From Polyrhizophydium stewartii (taxonomy: Eukaryota > Chytridiomycota > Chytridiomycetes > Rhizophydiales), in NCBI GenBank assembly GCA_027604665.1, contig JADGIZ010000209.1, positions 1-19,392 on the forward strand: a DNA stretch of 19,392 bases, in the 5' to 3' direction. The position numbers were made by a program, and so were the translations under genes. Position 1 is the stretch's first letter, and each line of letters begins with the position of its first letter. The notes under the pieces were generated by a model, which saw only the letters and a program-made list of their open reading frames with translations, was not told where the DNA came from and ran no database searches. Shown here piece after piece: positions 8,179-19,392 of the stretch.

Positions 8179-11100
8179 ATGCTCATCCAGGCGGCCGTCG
8201 ACCGTGCGCTCGCCGCCCGCGCTGCTGCCGCCGCCGCCGACGCTGCGGCGGCCGCTGCCGCCGACGCCGACGCTGCCCTCGCTGAGATTGCCGATGGTGC
8301 GACGCCTGCCGCCCGCATGCGCCGCGCTGTCCCCGTCTGGCTGCGCTGACGTTGATGCCGCCTCCCCGCACCGCAGACATCAACGCCGGCCGCGCGGCCC
8401 TGCTCAAGCTCGTCGAGTGCCTCGGCCCGGTGCTGACCCACACAGACCCTTTCCGCCGTGAGGCCGGTGCGTCGCCCCGTCCGGCGCCCGCCGCCCCTGC
8501 TCCCCGCTCACGCCATCGCCTCCGATCTCCTCCTTCCGCGCAGGCGTCGCCCTGCTCGCCGCCGTGCTGGCCCGCACCACAAAGGAGCGCATCTCGACCC
8601 AGTCGGCGACCGTCCTCGCCCAGTTCCTGCTGAGCCGCCTCGACGACCAGCCCAGCGTCGAGCCCGCTCTCAACGGCCTGCTCGCCATGCTCGACCTTGG
8701 CGTCCTGTCAAAGACCGAGCAGATCAACATCCCCACCCGGTACGTGCACCACCACCATCGCCGCCGCGCATCTCCGCGCCAGGCGCACGCCGATGTCGGA
8801 ACCCGCCCGCGGCCGCTCACGCACGGGTTCCACCAGCATATTCGCAGAGCTCAATGTCCAGACCTTCCAGCAGTCCGTCAGGAACACCGTCTTCCGCATC
8901 TTCGTCAAGCTCTTCGACGCCAACCTGCCCGGCCTCCAGAAGCTCGGCGCCGAGTTCGTCTTAGGCTTCATCCACGTCATGGACGGCGAGAAGGACCCCC
9001 GCAACTTGATCCTGGCCTTCCGACTCGCCCAGCTCATCACCCGCCATCTCGACTTCCAGAAGCACGCCGAGGACTTGTTCGAGGTCGTCTTCTGCTACTT
9101 TCCCATCACCTTCCGCCCTCTGCCAAACGACCCGTTCGGCGTCACCGCAGACGACCTGCGCACCGAGCTCTGCGCCGTCGTCAGCTCCACAAAGGCATTC
9201 GCGCCGTACGCAGTCCCAGTTCTTCTTGAAAAGGCCACTTCGGACTCGGCCTCGGCCAAGGTGATGCCTGTGCTACGCTTGATGCAGGGCTGCCCGCTAG
9301 AATGCCCGCTGACATCTCACTCTGGTGTGGCCCGCAGCGCGATGCAATGGAAGCCGTCGCCGCCTGTGCTCCCGTCTATGGCGGCGATGCCTTCCTGCCG
9401 CATATTTCAGACTTTTGGACAGCCATGCGCAACGAAATGATCAACGCCGCTGACACCGCGAATGAGCTGGCCGCACTCAAGGCCATCCGCGAGCTCGCCA
9501 AGGCGCTCTCCATCACCGTCGCTGCCCCGCACACACGTGCAACGCCCCTCGAGTCATTCTTGTCGCTGCTCATCCAGGACTGCCTCCAGAACCTTGCCGA
9601 CCCGGCCCTCAAATTTGCCAAGCCCTCTGGCAAGATCATGATGTCGGCTGCTTCGGCTTCTGAACCCGCATGCAGCTTCGTCATCTCCAAAACTCTGCCG
9701 GTGATCCTTGGTGCGATCGCGTCGGACTCGGCGCCGTCCAAGCGCAAGACGCTTTGCGATGTTCTCGGCGACTTTATCGTCGCAAACCGCCTGGTCTATG
9801 GTCAACCAAAACCTGGCGGCGACCTTGGTGCGGCTTGTTGATGGGTTAGTATCTACCTTTGAGCAGTTGCTGACGCATATGCAGACGTCAATGGCTCGCC
9901 TATTCTCAAACAGCGCGATCGCCTCTTTGAGCTGTTTGTCGGAAACGCCCTCACAGATTCGTATGTCCCTCTCAAGCTCTCGTCGCTGCGTGCGCTTCAG
10001 GATATGCTCCTGACGCCTCGGCTCCTGCGCCCCAACGAGGTTCGCTCTTCCGACGCCTCGATTCAAAGTCAGCGGCACTTTTGGTGCTCACACGATCCCC
10101 GTCGACCATGCAGGAAAAGGTCGTCCTTGAGCTGCTGCTTTCTTGGCTCCTTGCCGAGCCGGACACCAACACACACGAGGCCGCACTCGAAGCGGCTCCA
10201 ATCATCGCCGGCGCCAAGCCTGCGCTCGCAATGGAAGTCATTGTGTCTGCTTGTCTCGAGTCGCTTCCTCACCGGCTCGCCCAGCAACAGCCTGCCCCAA
10301 TCCGCGGCGCACTTCTCGCTTGCGAGGCACTCTCCAAGGTCTCCGCCCTCCGGGCCCATATTGTGACCTCGCTTGTCGGTGTTTTCAACACCACTCTTTC
10401 CTTGCACGCTTTGGACTTGGAGGCCGCCCAAAAATCTGCCACTGCGCTCCTCGATGCACTCCAGACGATCTTGGTGGCTGCGGAAGCCTCGCATGACGAC
10501 GGGCCCCATCCAACTGCAGATGTCGCTGCTCTGATCCAAAGTTTGGTCGCAACAACCGTGCATGCGGCTCAGTCGCGCGCTGCTGCTATGGGCGACTCGT
10601 TCGTCCAGCTCGTGGCACTCAACGTGGCAACAATGACACGCATGCTTACCGATGCGTGCGTTGTGCCTGGAGCTAATATCTGGTACGGCGCCACCTGGTA
10701 GCTAATACTTACCGCCGATTGCATTCAACTGCCTCAGCGAGCAAACATCGCTTCTCGCAGCGCTGAGAACCATGGATACCGGCGTTGCGCCTGTCTGGGA
10801 TTCGCCAGCGCCAGTGGATGCAACCTTTGCGTACCTCTTTGCGGCCGTCTTGTCCAACTCGCTACCCGAGGTCGGTGAAGTTGAGAAAGTGGTGTGCGCG
10901 CCGCCCTTTGCTGACCGCGCACAGGCCGATCTGCCCATCGGCACTTTCGGCGCCTTTGCGGACGCGAGCATCATCCGCGCCGTCGAGTCAGGCTCTGCTC
11001 TCTTCAGCCTCGCCACGGCCAAATCCATCGCGTCGGTCGTCAACAAGCGTCACGGGCAGCAGGGCATTGATACTTTTGTCGAGCATTTCGTCCAAACGCA

Positions 11101-12002
11101 CCTCCAGGGCGTCCTACTCGACAAGGCCGCCGGCGCGGACAGGCGTCGATCTGTGCTGCTGATCTACAGCTGGGTGAGGCTGTGTAGCAACGCACCGCCC
11201 ATGTTCAGGCCCCCCTGCTGATCGCTCTCTGCAACAGATCGCCAAAGCTTTTGCGATCCAGTCGGATAAGCGAGGGTTCGAGATGGCGAGCCAGATCTTG
11301 GCCTTGCTGGCCGATGAGCAGCTTGGCGCCGCAGCTGCTGAGGGCCTGGGCACAATTATCTCGGACGACGCACATGGCGCCCTGACCAAGGCTGCCCACG
11401 CGAATATCAAGCTGCTCTTCAAGCAGCGCTTCTACAACCACTGCCTGCCCGCCGTGGCGGCCGGGTTTCGTGATGCGTCTGACGCCCAGAAAACTGCATA
11501 TCTTTTTGCGCTGTCGCACCTGCTGCGAAACGTGCCCAAAGGCGTCCTTCTTAACGAGCTTCCCAAGGTGAGCCGCGCGCAAGCGAACTTTCAACTGCGC
11601 TACCGGCTGCTGACAGCCAACCTCGCCAAGCTGTTGCCCATGCTGCTGCACTCGCTGTCGATCCCAGAAGCGTCGCTCAAACTCGGCACGCTCGGCACGC
11701 TGCAGTTGATGGTGCGCGAGGCTCCGAAGCTGGTTGCCGAGCAAATCTCGACCATCGTCCCGCTGCTGCTTTCCATGAGCATGTTTGCCAACGCCTCGAA
11801 CGGTAACGACCCCCGAGTACGTGTTGCCGCACTCGAGATCCTGGGCCAGATCATGCTGTCGGTCGAGTACACTGCCCTGCACCCGTTCAAGCCGCGTGTC
11901 ACGCGTGAGCTCATCCCCGCGCTCGACGATCCCAAGCGCGTCGTGCGCAAGGCGGCAGCCAACACGCGTAGCATTTGGTTCATGCCCGCACCGACGGTGT
12001 AA
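8179..12002 (+). CDS. MMS19: MMS19 / Met18, cytosolic iron-sulfur protein assembly (CIA) targeting subunit
   Basis: HEAT-repeat scaffold of the CIA targeting complex, which delivers 4Fe-4S clusters to DNA polymerases, helicases such as XPD, and other nuclear and cytosolic apoproteins. Ten exons: 8179-8296, 8377-8466, 8544-8739, 8837-9260, 9338-9827, 9885-10039, 10114-10682, 10738-11173, 11238-11567, 11631-12002; 3180 nt, 1059 aa (human 1030). The N-terminal domain has the diagnostic HVMDGEKDPRNL (181-192) and DLFEVVFCYFPITFRPLPNDPFG. The C-terminal domain has LGAAAAEGLGTIISDD, IKLLFKQRFYNHCLPAVAAGF and TRELIPALDDPKRVVRKAA, all in human order. The first exon is Ala-rich. Introns are 55-97 nt. 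The junctions near 10682/10738 and 11567/11631 are the least certain; the latter intron is a multiple of three, has no stop, and needs an AAG acceptor. Retaining it gives 1080 aa. Confidence 0.95.
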
Positions 12003-12073
12003 GCCGAATGGCGCGCCAGGCGCCTTGTCGTGCGTCGGGGGCAGCTCCACAGCCCGCCTTATCGCGACTAAAG

Positions 12074-12079
12074 TTTATT
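12074..12079 (-). terminator. Candidate polyadenylation signal (AATAAA) of the MDM1-like gene
   Basis: On the minus strand AATAAA occurs 47 nt after the stop codon of the MDM1-like gene, in the 123-bp gap between the convergent MMS19 and MDM1-like genes. Canonical signals are otherwise not obvious in this GC-rich window. Confidence 0.4.
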
Positions 12080-12125
12080 CCGCATCGACTTGATCTGTGC
12101 TGTGTTAGGTCTTGCTTTGTTCTCT

Positions 12126-14231
12126 CTATGCCACTCGGCGCGCATCGGGACTCGGCGGTTGCCCTGGACTAGTGGCGCTCGGCGGAGGCGAGCCGGCAAC
12201 CGACCGATTGCGCGAGCTCGCACGCTTGAGGACGTCTTGTGCAAGGTGCCATGTTGCGGGAACGATCTGCGGCGAGGGAGCACCGCGGCGCTCGCGGGCC
12301 ACTTGCGTCTGCGGGCCAGGCCCGCCCGTGTCGAGAAGCGAGTCGGCTGGAGCCGCAAAGTGGCGTTTCTCGTAGTAGGCCGAAGACTGCTCGGTGGTGA
12401 CGCCTGCTGCCGGCATGCCGTGCAGCTCTTCGATGATGGATCGGCCAGGCTTGGGCTTGACAGCGCTGTGCGAGGGCGAGGGCGTTGGCGGAATCGTGTG
12501 TTGCGCATGCGCGGTGCGAGTAGGCACCGCAGGAGGTGGAACCACTTGTGGCCGCGGTGGGCGTCCCGCTGCTACTGCTGCTGCTGCTGCTGCTGCTGTT
12601 GTTGTTGGATGGACTGCCGCGCTAAAGTCTGGGTCCTTGCGGCGGTTGAGGTCCGTCACCCTCGGGGTCGCATCGACGAAAAAGTCTGCCTTTGACGGCG
12701 GCGCAAGATGTTGCGCAGCCAGCAATCTCGATGCAGCAGACTGAGACGGTTGGAACACACCGGCAACAGGCGCCGGCCCTCCCGAGATCGGCGGGGGTCG
12801 AGCGACGGCGGTGGCGCTCTGCTGCCTTCGATAGGCAGGATTTTCGAACCCAGATGGCAGTCCCGCGGGAACGATAGCCACGCCCTGCCCCATTGCGCGC
12901 GCCAACGGTCGCCGCAGCGGATCTGACTCGTCCAGCTCGCCGCCATCGCGACCAGGCAGATCACGCTCCGCCGCGCCGGCGCCGAGATCTGGATCCGCCA
13001 TCTGTGCAGATTTGCCGTCCACATCTGCACCCGGCGTGTGATCCGCCAGGGTCTTGTTGAGCCGCGACCCCCGGCTCGACGCGCGGATACGATCCAGGCT
13101 CCTTGTCCAGTCGATAAACTCGCGCTGGTACTCTGACCGAAACGAAGCCTGCAGCTTCGCAACCTGCTCTCGAGCAAGCATGTACTGCTTGAGCGCCTCA
13201 GTGGGATTGATAATGCGCGGACGCTGGGTCGTTGCGTCGCGCGGGGACGAGGCGGCGAGCACCGTGGCCTCAAAGTCGCGGATGCGGTGGCCGCGCTCAG
13301 CCGTGTGCGGGTATATCTGGTCGGGCGGCGCACGCACGTTGAACGTTTTGAGCGCCAGTTCGGGGACAGACGGGTGCGTGTTGCCATTGCCAAACAAGTG
13401 CATCAGCGGCTGGTCGGCCTCGCGCTGCTGCCGCTGATCTTGGTATTCCTGTCGATGTTTGGCCGAACTTGGAGGGCGCTTCTTGTGCCCGTGGAGCGAT
13501 GGCTGCGGCTGTTGGTGCGGCTCGTGTGCCACAGCATCCTCGGGAGCATCAATGGCCACCTTTCGTGCGATGCCTCGAGCTACAGGCGTTGCGGAGTCGG
13601 GTGGCACACTCCTCGACGCAGCGAATCCAGAGGCAGCCGATGCAGCGGCTTGGGTCATGTCCAGGCCGCCGCCGGGACTCGCCGCAGCACGGCGTTCATC
13701 TATGCCGTCGCTCGTTGCGCCACGAGCAGCTGCCACCCCTGCTGCCGCTGACGGCGAGTCCGCACGGTCCGCCGAAGCCGGAAGCACCAGCGGCGACAGC
13801 GGGATGCCGCCCTGCTCTCGCACGCCGCCGCTGGAAGCAGCGTCGCTCCACGCCGACCGCGGGCGGGCGGGTGCAGCCAGGCGGCTGGGAGACTCTCTTT
13901 GCTTCTCGCCGTCAGCCGGCTGCGCCGCAGCACGGGCGTCCAACAGCGGCAGCTCGACTTGGACAGCCTCGTCGCGAACGTCGTGGACCAGTGAGGACTT
14001 GAGCGGCGTCTTCCATGTGAACTCGCGCTGCGCGGAGGCCCGCCCAAGGCGTGTCAGCAGCCAGCGGCGTACACGAGCGCAGACGGGCACGCAGGTGGCC
14101 GGGCCACGACGACAGCCGCGCGCGCGCACCCGGTACTCGCTCTGCCACGGTGCCTGGGCAATGTCGTCGAGGTCTGTCGCGTCGCGCTCGGCTTGCTTGG
14201 CCACCGACCCGCTCTGTCCCGGCTCCTCCAT
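12126..14231 (-). CDS. MDM1-like microtubule-binding repeat protein (candidate)
   Basis: Two exons, 14130-14231 and 12126-14027, give 667 aa (682 if the ATG at 14276 is used). The single intron (102 nt, GTGCGC to CGCAG, with GCTGACAC inside) is supported because splicing joins SEYR to REFTWK. SEYRREFTWK (31-40) and SEYQREFIDW (332-341) match the SEYQRxFxW motif that repeats in MDM1, a centriole and basal-body microtubule binder, and related Mn-type modules. A near-copy, SAYYEKRHF, lies late in the protein, followed by PQIVPATWH. The rest is low complexity: Ala/Pro/Gln-rich, with a Thr3-Ala7 run coded by a CAG-type repeat and a coiled-coil-like segment (EALKQYMLAREQVAKLQASF). The long open frame through unconstrained sequence supports a real gene. 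Family assignment rests on two short motifs, so it is a candidate, not a firm orthologue. It lies 150 bp downstream of the P5C dehydrogenase gene, in tandem. Confidence 0.6.
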   Translation of the reverse strand: MEEPGQSGSVAKQAERDATDLDDIAQAPWQSEYRVRARGCRRGPATCVPVCARVRRWLLTRLGRASAQREFTWKTPLKSSLVHDVRDEAVQVELPLLDARAAAQPADGEKQRESPSRLAAPARPRSAWSDAASSGGVREQGGIPLSPLVLPASADRADSPSAAAGVAAARGATSDGIDERRAAASPGGGLDMTQAAASAASGFAASRSVPPDSATPVARGIARKVAIDAPEDAVAHEPHQQPQPSLHGHKKRPPSSAKHRQEYQDQRQQREADQPLMHLFGNGNTHPSVPELALKTFNVRAPPDQIYPHTAERGHRIRDFEATVLAASSPRDATTQRPRIINPTEALKQYMLAREQVAKLQASFRSEYQREFIDWTRSLDRIRASSRGSRLNKTLADHTPGADVDGKSAQMADPDLGAGAAERDLPGRDGGELDESDPLRRPLARAMGQGVAIVPAGLPSGFENPAYRRQQSATAVARPPPISGGPAPVAGVFQPSQSAASRLLAAQHLAPPSKADFFVDATPRVTDLNRRKDPDFSAAVHPTTTAAAAAAAVAAGRPPRPQVVPPPAVPTRTAHAQHTIPPTPSPSHSAVKPKPGRSIIEELHGMPAAGVTTEQSSAYYEKRHFAAPADSLLDTGGPGPQTQVARERRGAPSPQIVPATWHLAQDVLKRASSRNRSVAGSPPPSATSPGQPPSPDARRVA
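12569..12607. repeat. CTG/CAG trinucleotide repeat inside the MDM1-like coding region
   Basis: On the plus strand one CTG unit, an interruption (CTA), eight perfect CTG units and three TTG units. In the coding frame it gives Thr3-Ala7 followed by Val-Ala-Ala. Repeats of this sort vary in length between isolates. Confidence 0.85.
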
Positions 14232-14381
14232 GAACCTGGGAAAGACGCGGCTTGGCAATCGCGCGCCGGATCGCACGCCACGCCAGTCGCAGGATCTTTT
14301 TGGGTCGTGCGGCCGAGTGTGGCTTCATTCGATGCATGCAAGAGATGGTTGGGAACATAGCGCATGGCCCGAGTCACGAGC

Positions 14382-16891
<2,510 letters not shown>

Positions 16892-16988
16892 CTTGACGGA
16901 AAGTCGCGTGCGTTCCAAGACGGCCCTGGACATGGTCCGAGCACACACAGCCAGAAGGCAGCGGCACTTCATTCGGGACGCGCCAATA

Positions 16989-18651
16989 TTACTCATGCGT
17001 CGGCGGCAGACCCATATCAATAAGCTCGTTCTTGAGCGCCTGGCACTTTTCGATGAGAATGTCGGCGGCCATGCCGAACAGGATCTGCGGACGGAGCGCG
17101 CCGGTCGACTCGATGCTGACTGCGATGCAAGAATGTGACAGGTGGGCCAGTCAGCGCGCACGACCCAAGAGATTGCGAGAGGCTGACGATTGCATGTCGA
17201 TACTCACAAATGAAGTGATCGCGGACGCGCGTCAGGCGCACCTTGTCTTGAAACTCCCTGTGGCGAAGCACCTCGCGGCTGGCCGTGTCCTTGCGCGGGT
17301 TCGCAATCTCAGCGCGCTTGACGCCGTTTTCGGTGACAATGCGCACGGTGCCTTCGGGGAAGCAACGCTTGAACTTTTCGGCGTCCTCGCCCGTGATGGG
17401 CTGAAGGATCTGGATATCGGGCAGCAGGCGATACGAGGCCGTTGCTACGCTCAGCGCGCAGGTAGTGTCAGCGAGCAGCATTCGCGTGTCTTTGAAAATC
17501 GCAGGGTATCGAGGTCTCACCGACAGGCGACCACTTGGCGTGCTCTTTGCCAATGCCCTTTTGGCAGTGCAGCTCCATGTCGATCTCCTGGCCCGGCCGC
17601 AGCTTGGTGATCAGGATGTTGGGATAGGAGGGAGCGACCGGGTTGTCTGCAAACTTTTCATCCTGCTCTCCCTGCGGCTCCCACTTGATGTGACTTGAAA
17701 GAACTGCATGCGCGGATGATCAGCGGCTGAGTGCTCTGGCGCGGGCAAGCTCAGCGCCGATGCATGGCTACGCACCTTCGGAGTTGATATACTTGATTGC
17801 TGGGTTGATCTCTGATGGCGATGCGTTGGGGTTGCGCATGCACTTGACGCTGAGCCGGAAAACAAGTGTGTTGAGGTCGGTGGGCGGGTCGTCGGCTGGC
17901 AAATAGCAAGATGGACAGGCAAGTCAGCAGCCGCCCGCTCGATGCGTTATGAGGGCAGCCATATGAGCACGTACAGCCGTCGCGGAACTCGAATTTCCGC
18001 GGATCGGCGTTGATTGGGATCAAGCCCAGCCGCTGTGCGAGGATCTCGTCGTGCATCACGCCCGTGTTGTTGGTGATGTAGACGTTCTCGATGGCCATTG
18101 TCGGGACCTCGCCGATGAGGATGCGGCGGAATGCGTTGGCAATGGACGCATCGATGCCGATCATGTCAAACTCCATCTCGTCACGGGAAAGAAACCCGAT
18201 GACGACCTTGAAGCGCTGTGAATGAGCCGGCGGGCAATGCCCGAGCGTCAGCTGGCCGGCCAAGAGCCGATGGACACGGGGGCACGGCGATTGAGCGTGC
18301 CTTCTTGAAGGCCTCGAGGTTCCACGAAAGGTCGATACCGGGGAACGTGTGCGGGAACTCCATCGAAGAGACCTGCACGCACGCATCGAAGCCAGCAGAG
18401 TGCGCAGCGGCCGGTCAGCTCGCGGTCGGCAGCGGCGGTCTGAGGTCTGCGGTCTGCTCGGTGGCAAGATCCCGCCGTGTCCTACACGCGGGCAGCGCAG
18501 GACGCGGTGCCGAGCAGCGCGCAAACGCGGGTTGGCGCAGGCCGCAATGCCAGACGCTGAAGAGAGTGCGGGGCGCGCAGCGTACGTTGGCAACGCGGTC
18601 CTCGTGCAGGACCACCCGCGTCCGCATCAGCTCGACCGGGTCCATGTCCAT
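16989..18651 (-). CDS. RPAC1: RNA polymerase I and III shared subunit RPAC1 / AC40
   Basis: Alpha-like subunit that pairs with AC19 to nucleate assembly of RNA polymerases I and III in the nucleus. Seven exons: 18586-18651, 18301-18372, 17975-18215, 17776-17895, 17521-17703, 17208-17444, 16989-17119; 1050 nt, 349 aa, against 346 in human and 335 in yeast. It opens with [21 protein letters not shown] (from residue 9). The alpha-like signature is [20 protein letters not shown] (68-87). QDEILAxRLGLIPI is present as [60 protein letters not shown] and [16 protein letters not shown] complete the family pattern. The second intron (18216-18300) appears to use GC rather than GT at its donor; any GT alternative inserts extra residues against homologues. 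The first intron is long (213 nt). RPB3 is excluded because its Zn-binding Cys insertion is absent. It is divergent from the ADF-domain gene. Confidence 0.96.
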
Positions 18652-18875
18652 GATGTCGCCGCGGCCTTTCCAATGGCCGAAAAAAAATAGCGGCGTCAAA
18701 CACGCACAGCGCGCCCTCAGGACACTTGGCTTGGGCCGCGGCAGCCACAGCCCACCGCTGCCCCGGCAAGCGACAGGCAGGCAGCCTCGGCCGCCGGCCG
18801 CGGCCGTGCCCCTCCCCCACCGCTGACACAGGTGCACGCGCACGCCGGCACGCAGCATCAGCAGCTCACCAAGCA
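18652..18875. promoter_or_regulatory. Divergent promoter region between RPAC1 and the ADF-homology gene
   Basis: These 224 bp separate two divergent start codons. Near the RPAC1 side, GCCG followed by eight A (18676-18687) reads as a T-tract ending in CGGC on the RPAC1 strand, resembling the element before RPF2. The remainder is GC-rich without a clear motif. The frame upstream of the plus-strand ATG stays open, so a longer N-terminus is possible but looks unlike the family. Confidence 0.5.
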
Positions 18876-19017
18876 ATGACCCAAGTCAGCTTCTCGGCGC
18901 ACTCGGGGGAGATCGCCTCTGCATACAAGCGGATCCTCAGCGAGTCGGACCCGCTCAACTGGGCCATCTTGAGCTACTCGGGCGGCACCAACGACCTCAA
19001 GCTGTTTGGGTCTGGCG
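18876..19017 (+). CDS. Actin-binding ADF-homology protein, Abp1/drebrin-like or coactosin type (first exon only)
   Basis: The first exon codes 47 residues and one extra base, starting MTQVSFSAHSGEIASAYKRI and continuing SESDPLNWAILSYSGGTNDLKLFGSGG. This matches the opening of the ADF-homology fold, most like Abp1/drebrin-like proteins (an AY..V/I helix, a W-A-x-x-x-Y strand, then N-D-L/I-K/R). Such proteins bind F-actin in cortical patches and at endocytic sites. A donor GTATGC follows at 19018. No acceptor followed by the expected second part of the fold is found before the window ends, so the intron would exceed 370 nt, against at most about 213 elsewhere in the window. Coactosin or twinfilin-like membership cannot be excluded from this exon alone. 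Confidence 0.75.
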
Positions 19018-19392
19018 GTATGCTCTCTCGCGCGCGCCGTGATATTGCCGCACCTCTGCCTCGCCGCGGCCATGCTCGCCCCGACCTGCCTGCCGTGGCG
19101 TAAGCCGCCGCCGCGACGAGTCGCCGTGCCCTGGTCGGGAGATCACGGCGGTGGCAGCCAAGCAGCGGCCGCCGTTGTGCGGGGCCTGCGAGGTTGCGCG
19201 GGGACTGCAACGCCTCGCGAGGCCTGAGACGCCTTGCGGGCTCTGCTGCGTGCTGCGCGGGGGGGGGGGGGCGCGCCCCCCCCCCCCCCCCCACGCCGCG
19301 GCGGTGACACCCGACGCGGCCTTTGCCCCGGCATCATGGCGGTGTCTCGCTCCTGTGCTCGCCGCCGCCGATCAAGACGGCGGCCGCGGGGG
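19018..19392. other. Non-coding right end: intron of the ADF-homology gene or broken assembly
   Basis: No coding continuation of the ADF-homology gene is recognised here. The stretch is very GC-rich, with short runs of GCCG and GCGG, and holds the long G/C palindrome. It may be intron sequence, but its length and the homopolymer block leave the contiguity of the last 100 bases in doubt. Confidence 0.45.
19259..19292. repeat. G13-CGCG-C17 homopolymer palindrome
   Basis: Thirteen G, then CGCG, then seventeen C. Bases 19259-19288 form a perfect 30-bp inverted repeat. Such tracts can form very stable hairpins or G-quadruplex structures and are hard to sequence, so the exact lengths should not be trusted. 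Confidence 0.85.

Noticed and set aside
9959..10039. GTATGT at about 9961 as an intron donor in MMS19
   Set aside because: Reading through gives ALTDSYVPLKLSSLRALQDML, which continues the family alignment, and the next donor (GTTCGC at 10040) fits phase 0 with a proper acceptor.
8179..12002. GCN1 or another large HEAT-repeat protein for the plus-strand gene
   Set aside because: First considered for the repeated helices, but HVMDGEKDPRNL and the C-terminal LDDPKRVVRKAA block match MMS19 in order and spacing.
12090..12744. Plus-strand frames opposite the MDM1-like gene, including a Cys-rich run
   Set aside because: The Cys run is only the CTG repeat read in the TGC frame; no start context or family support.
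16989..18651. RPB3 (RNA polymerase II) instead of RPAC1
   Set aside because: The Cys-based zinc loop of RPB3 is missing and the [10 protein letters not shown] and KLRPGQEI blocks are those of the Pol I/III subunit.

Overview
The window is nuclear DNA of a GC-rich, intron-dense, compact eukaryote. Ten genes are rebuilt from spliced frames. Almost every gene is cut by short introns (mostly 55-100 nt, up to about 210). Donors are GTGCGT, GTGAGT, GTATGC or GTACGT, acceptors are nearly always CAG, and many introns carry CTGAC or GCTGAC upstream of the acceptor. About 41 introns are inferred. In every complete gene the exon lengths sum to a multiple of three, and the joins restore conserved family motifs. 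Short introns with a constrained branch site, plus a monofunctional MTD1-type methylene-THF dehydrogenase, point to a fungus or close relative. An MDM1-like (centriole/microtubule repeat) gene would suit a lineage that keeps centrioles, such as an early-diverging zoosporic fungus. This placement is inference; no species is claimed.

Layout. 1-1192 (-): part of a gene with an NRPS-type adenylation domain, running off the left edge. 1443-2697 (-): NDUFS7, the complex I subunit carrying cluster N2, divergent from ORC6 at 2757-4005 (+), with only 59 bp between the start codons. 4502-4933 (-): ribosomal protein eS12, convergent with ORC6. 5260-6473 (-): RPF2, 60S assembly factor. 6552-7963 (-): MTD1. 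8179-12002 (+): MMS19, scaffold of the cytosolic Fe-S targeting complex. 12126-14231 (-): MDM1-like protein. 14382-16891 (-): mitochondrial delta-1-pyrroline-5-carboxylate dehydrogenase. 16989-18651 (-): RPAC1, shared subunit of RNA polymerases I and III. 18876 to the right edge (+): first exon of an actin-binding ADF-homology protein. A G13-CGCG-C17 palindrome lies near the right end.

The genes are mostly unrelated housekeeping genes packed closely, with divergent pairs sharing short promoters and tandem genes separated by about 80-150 bp. Loose themes are ribosome production (eS12, RPF2, RPAC1), Fe-S biology (NDUFS7, MMS19) and mitochondrial or one-carbon metabolism, but nothing shows co-regulation of the whole set. 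One possible exception is a GCCG-A(7-8) element just upstream of both RPF2 and RPAC1. I see no mobile element, CRISPR array, rRNA or tRNA. The least ordinary contents are the truncated adenylation-domain gene, the MDM1-like gene, a probable GC-AG intron in RPAC1 and a stop-free in-frame intron in MMS19.
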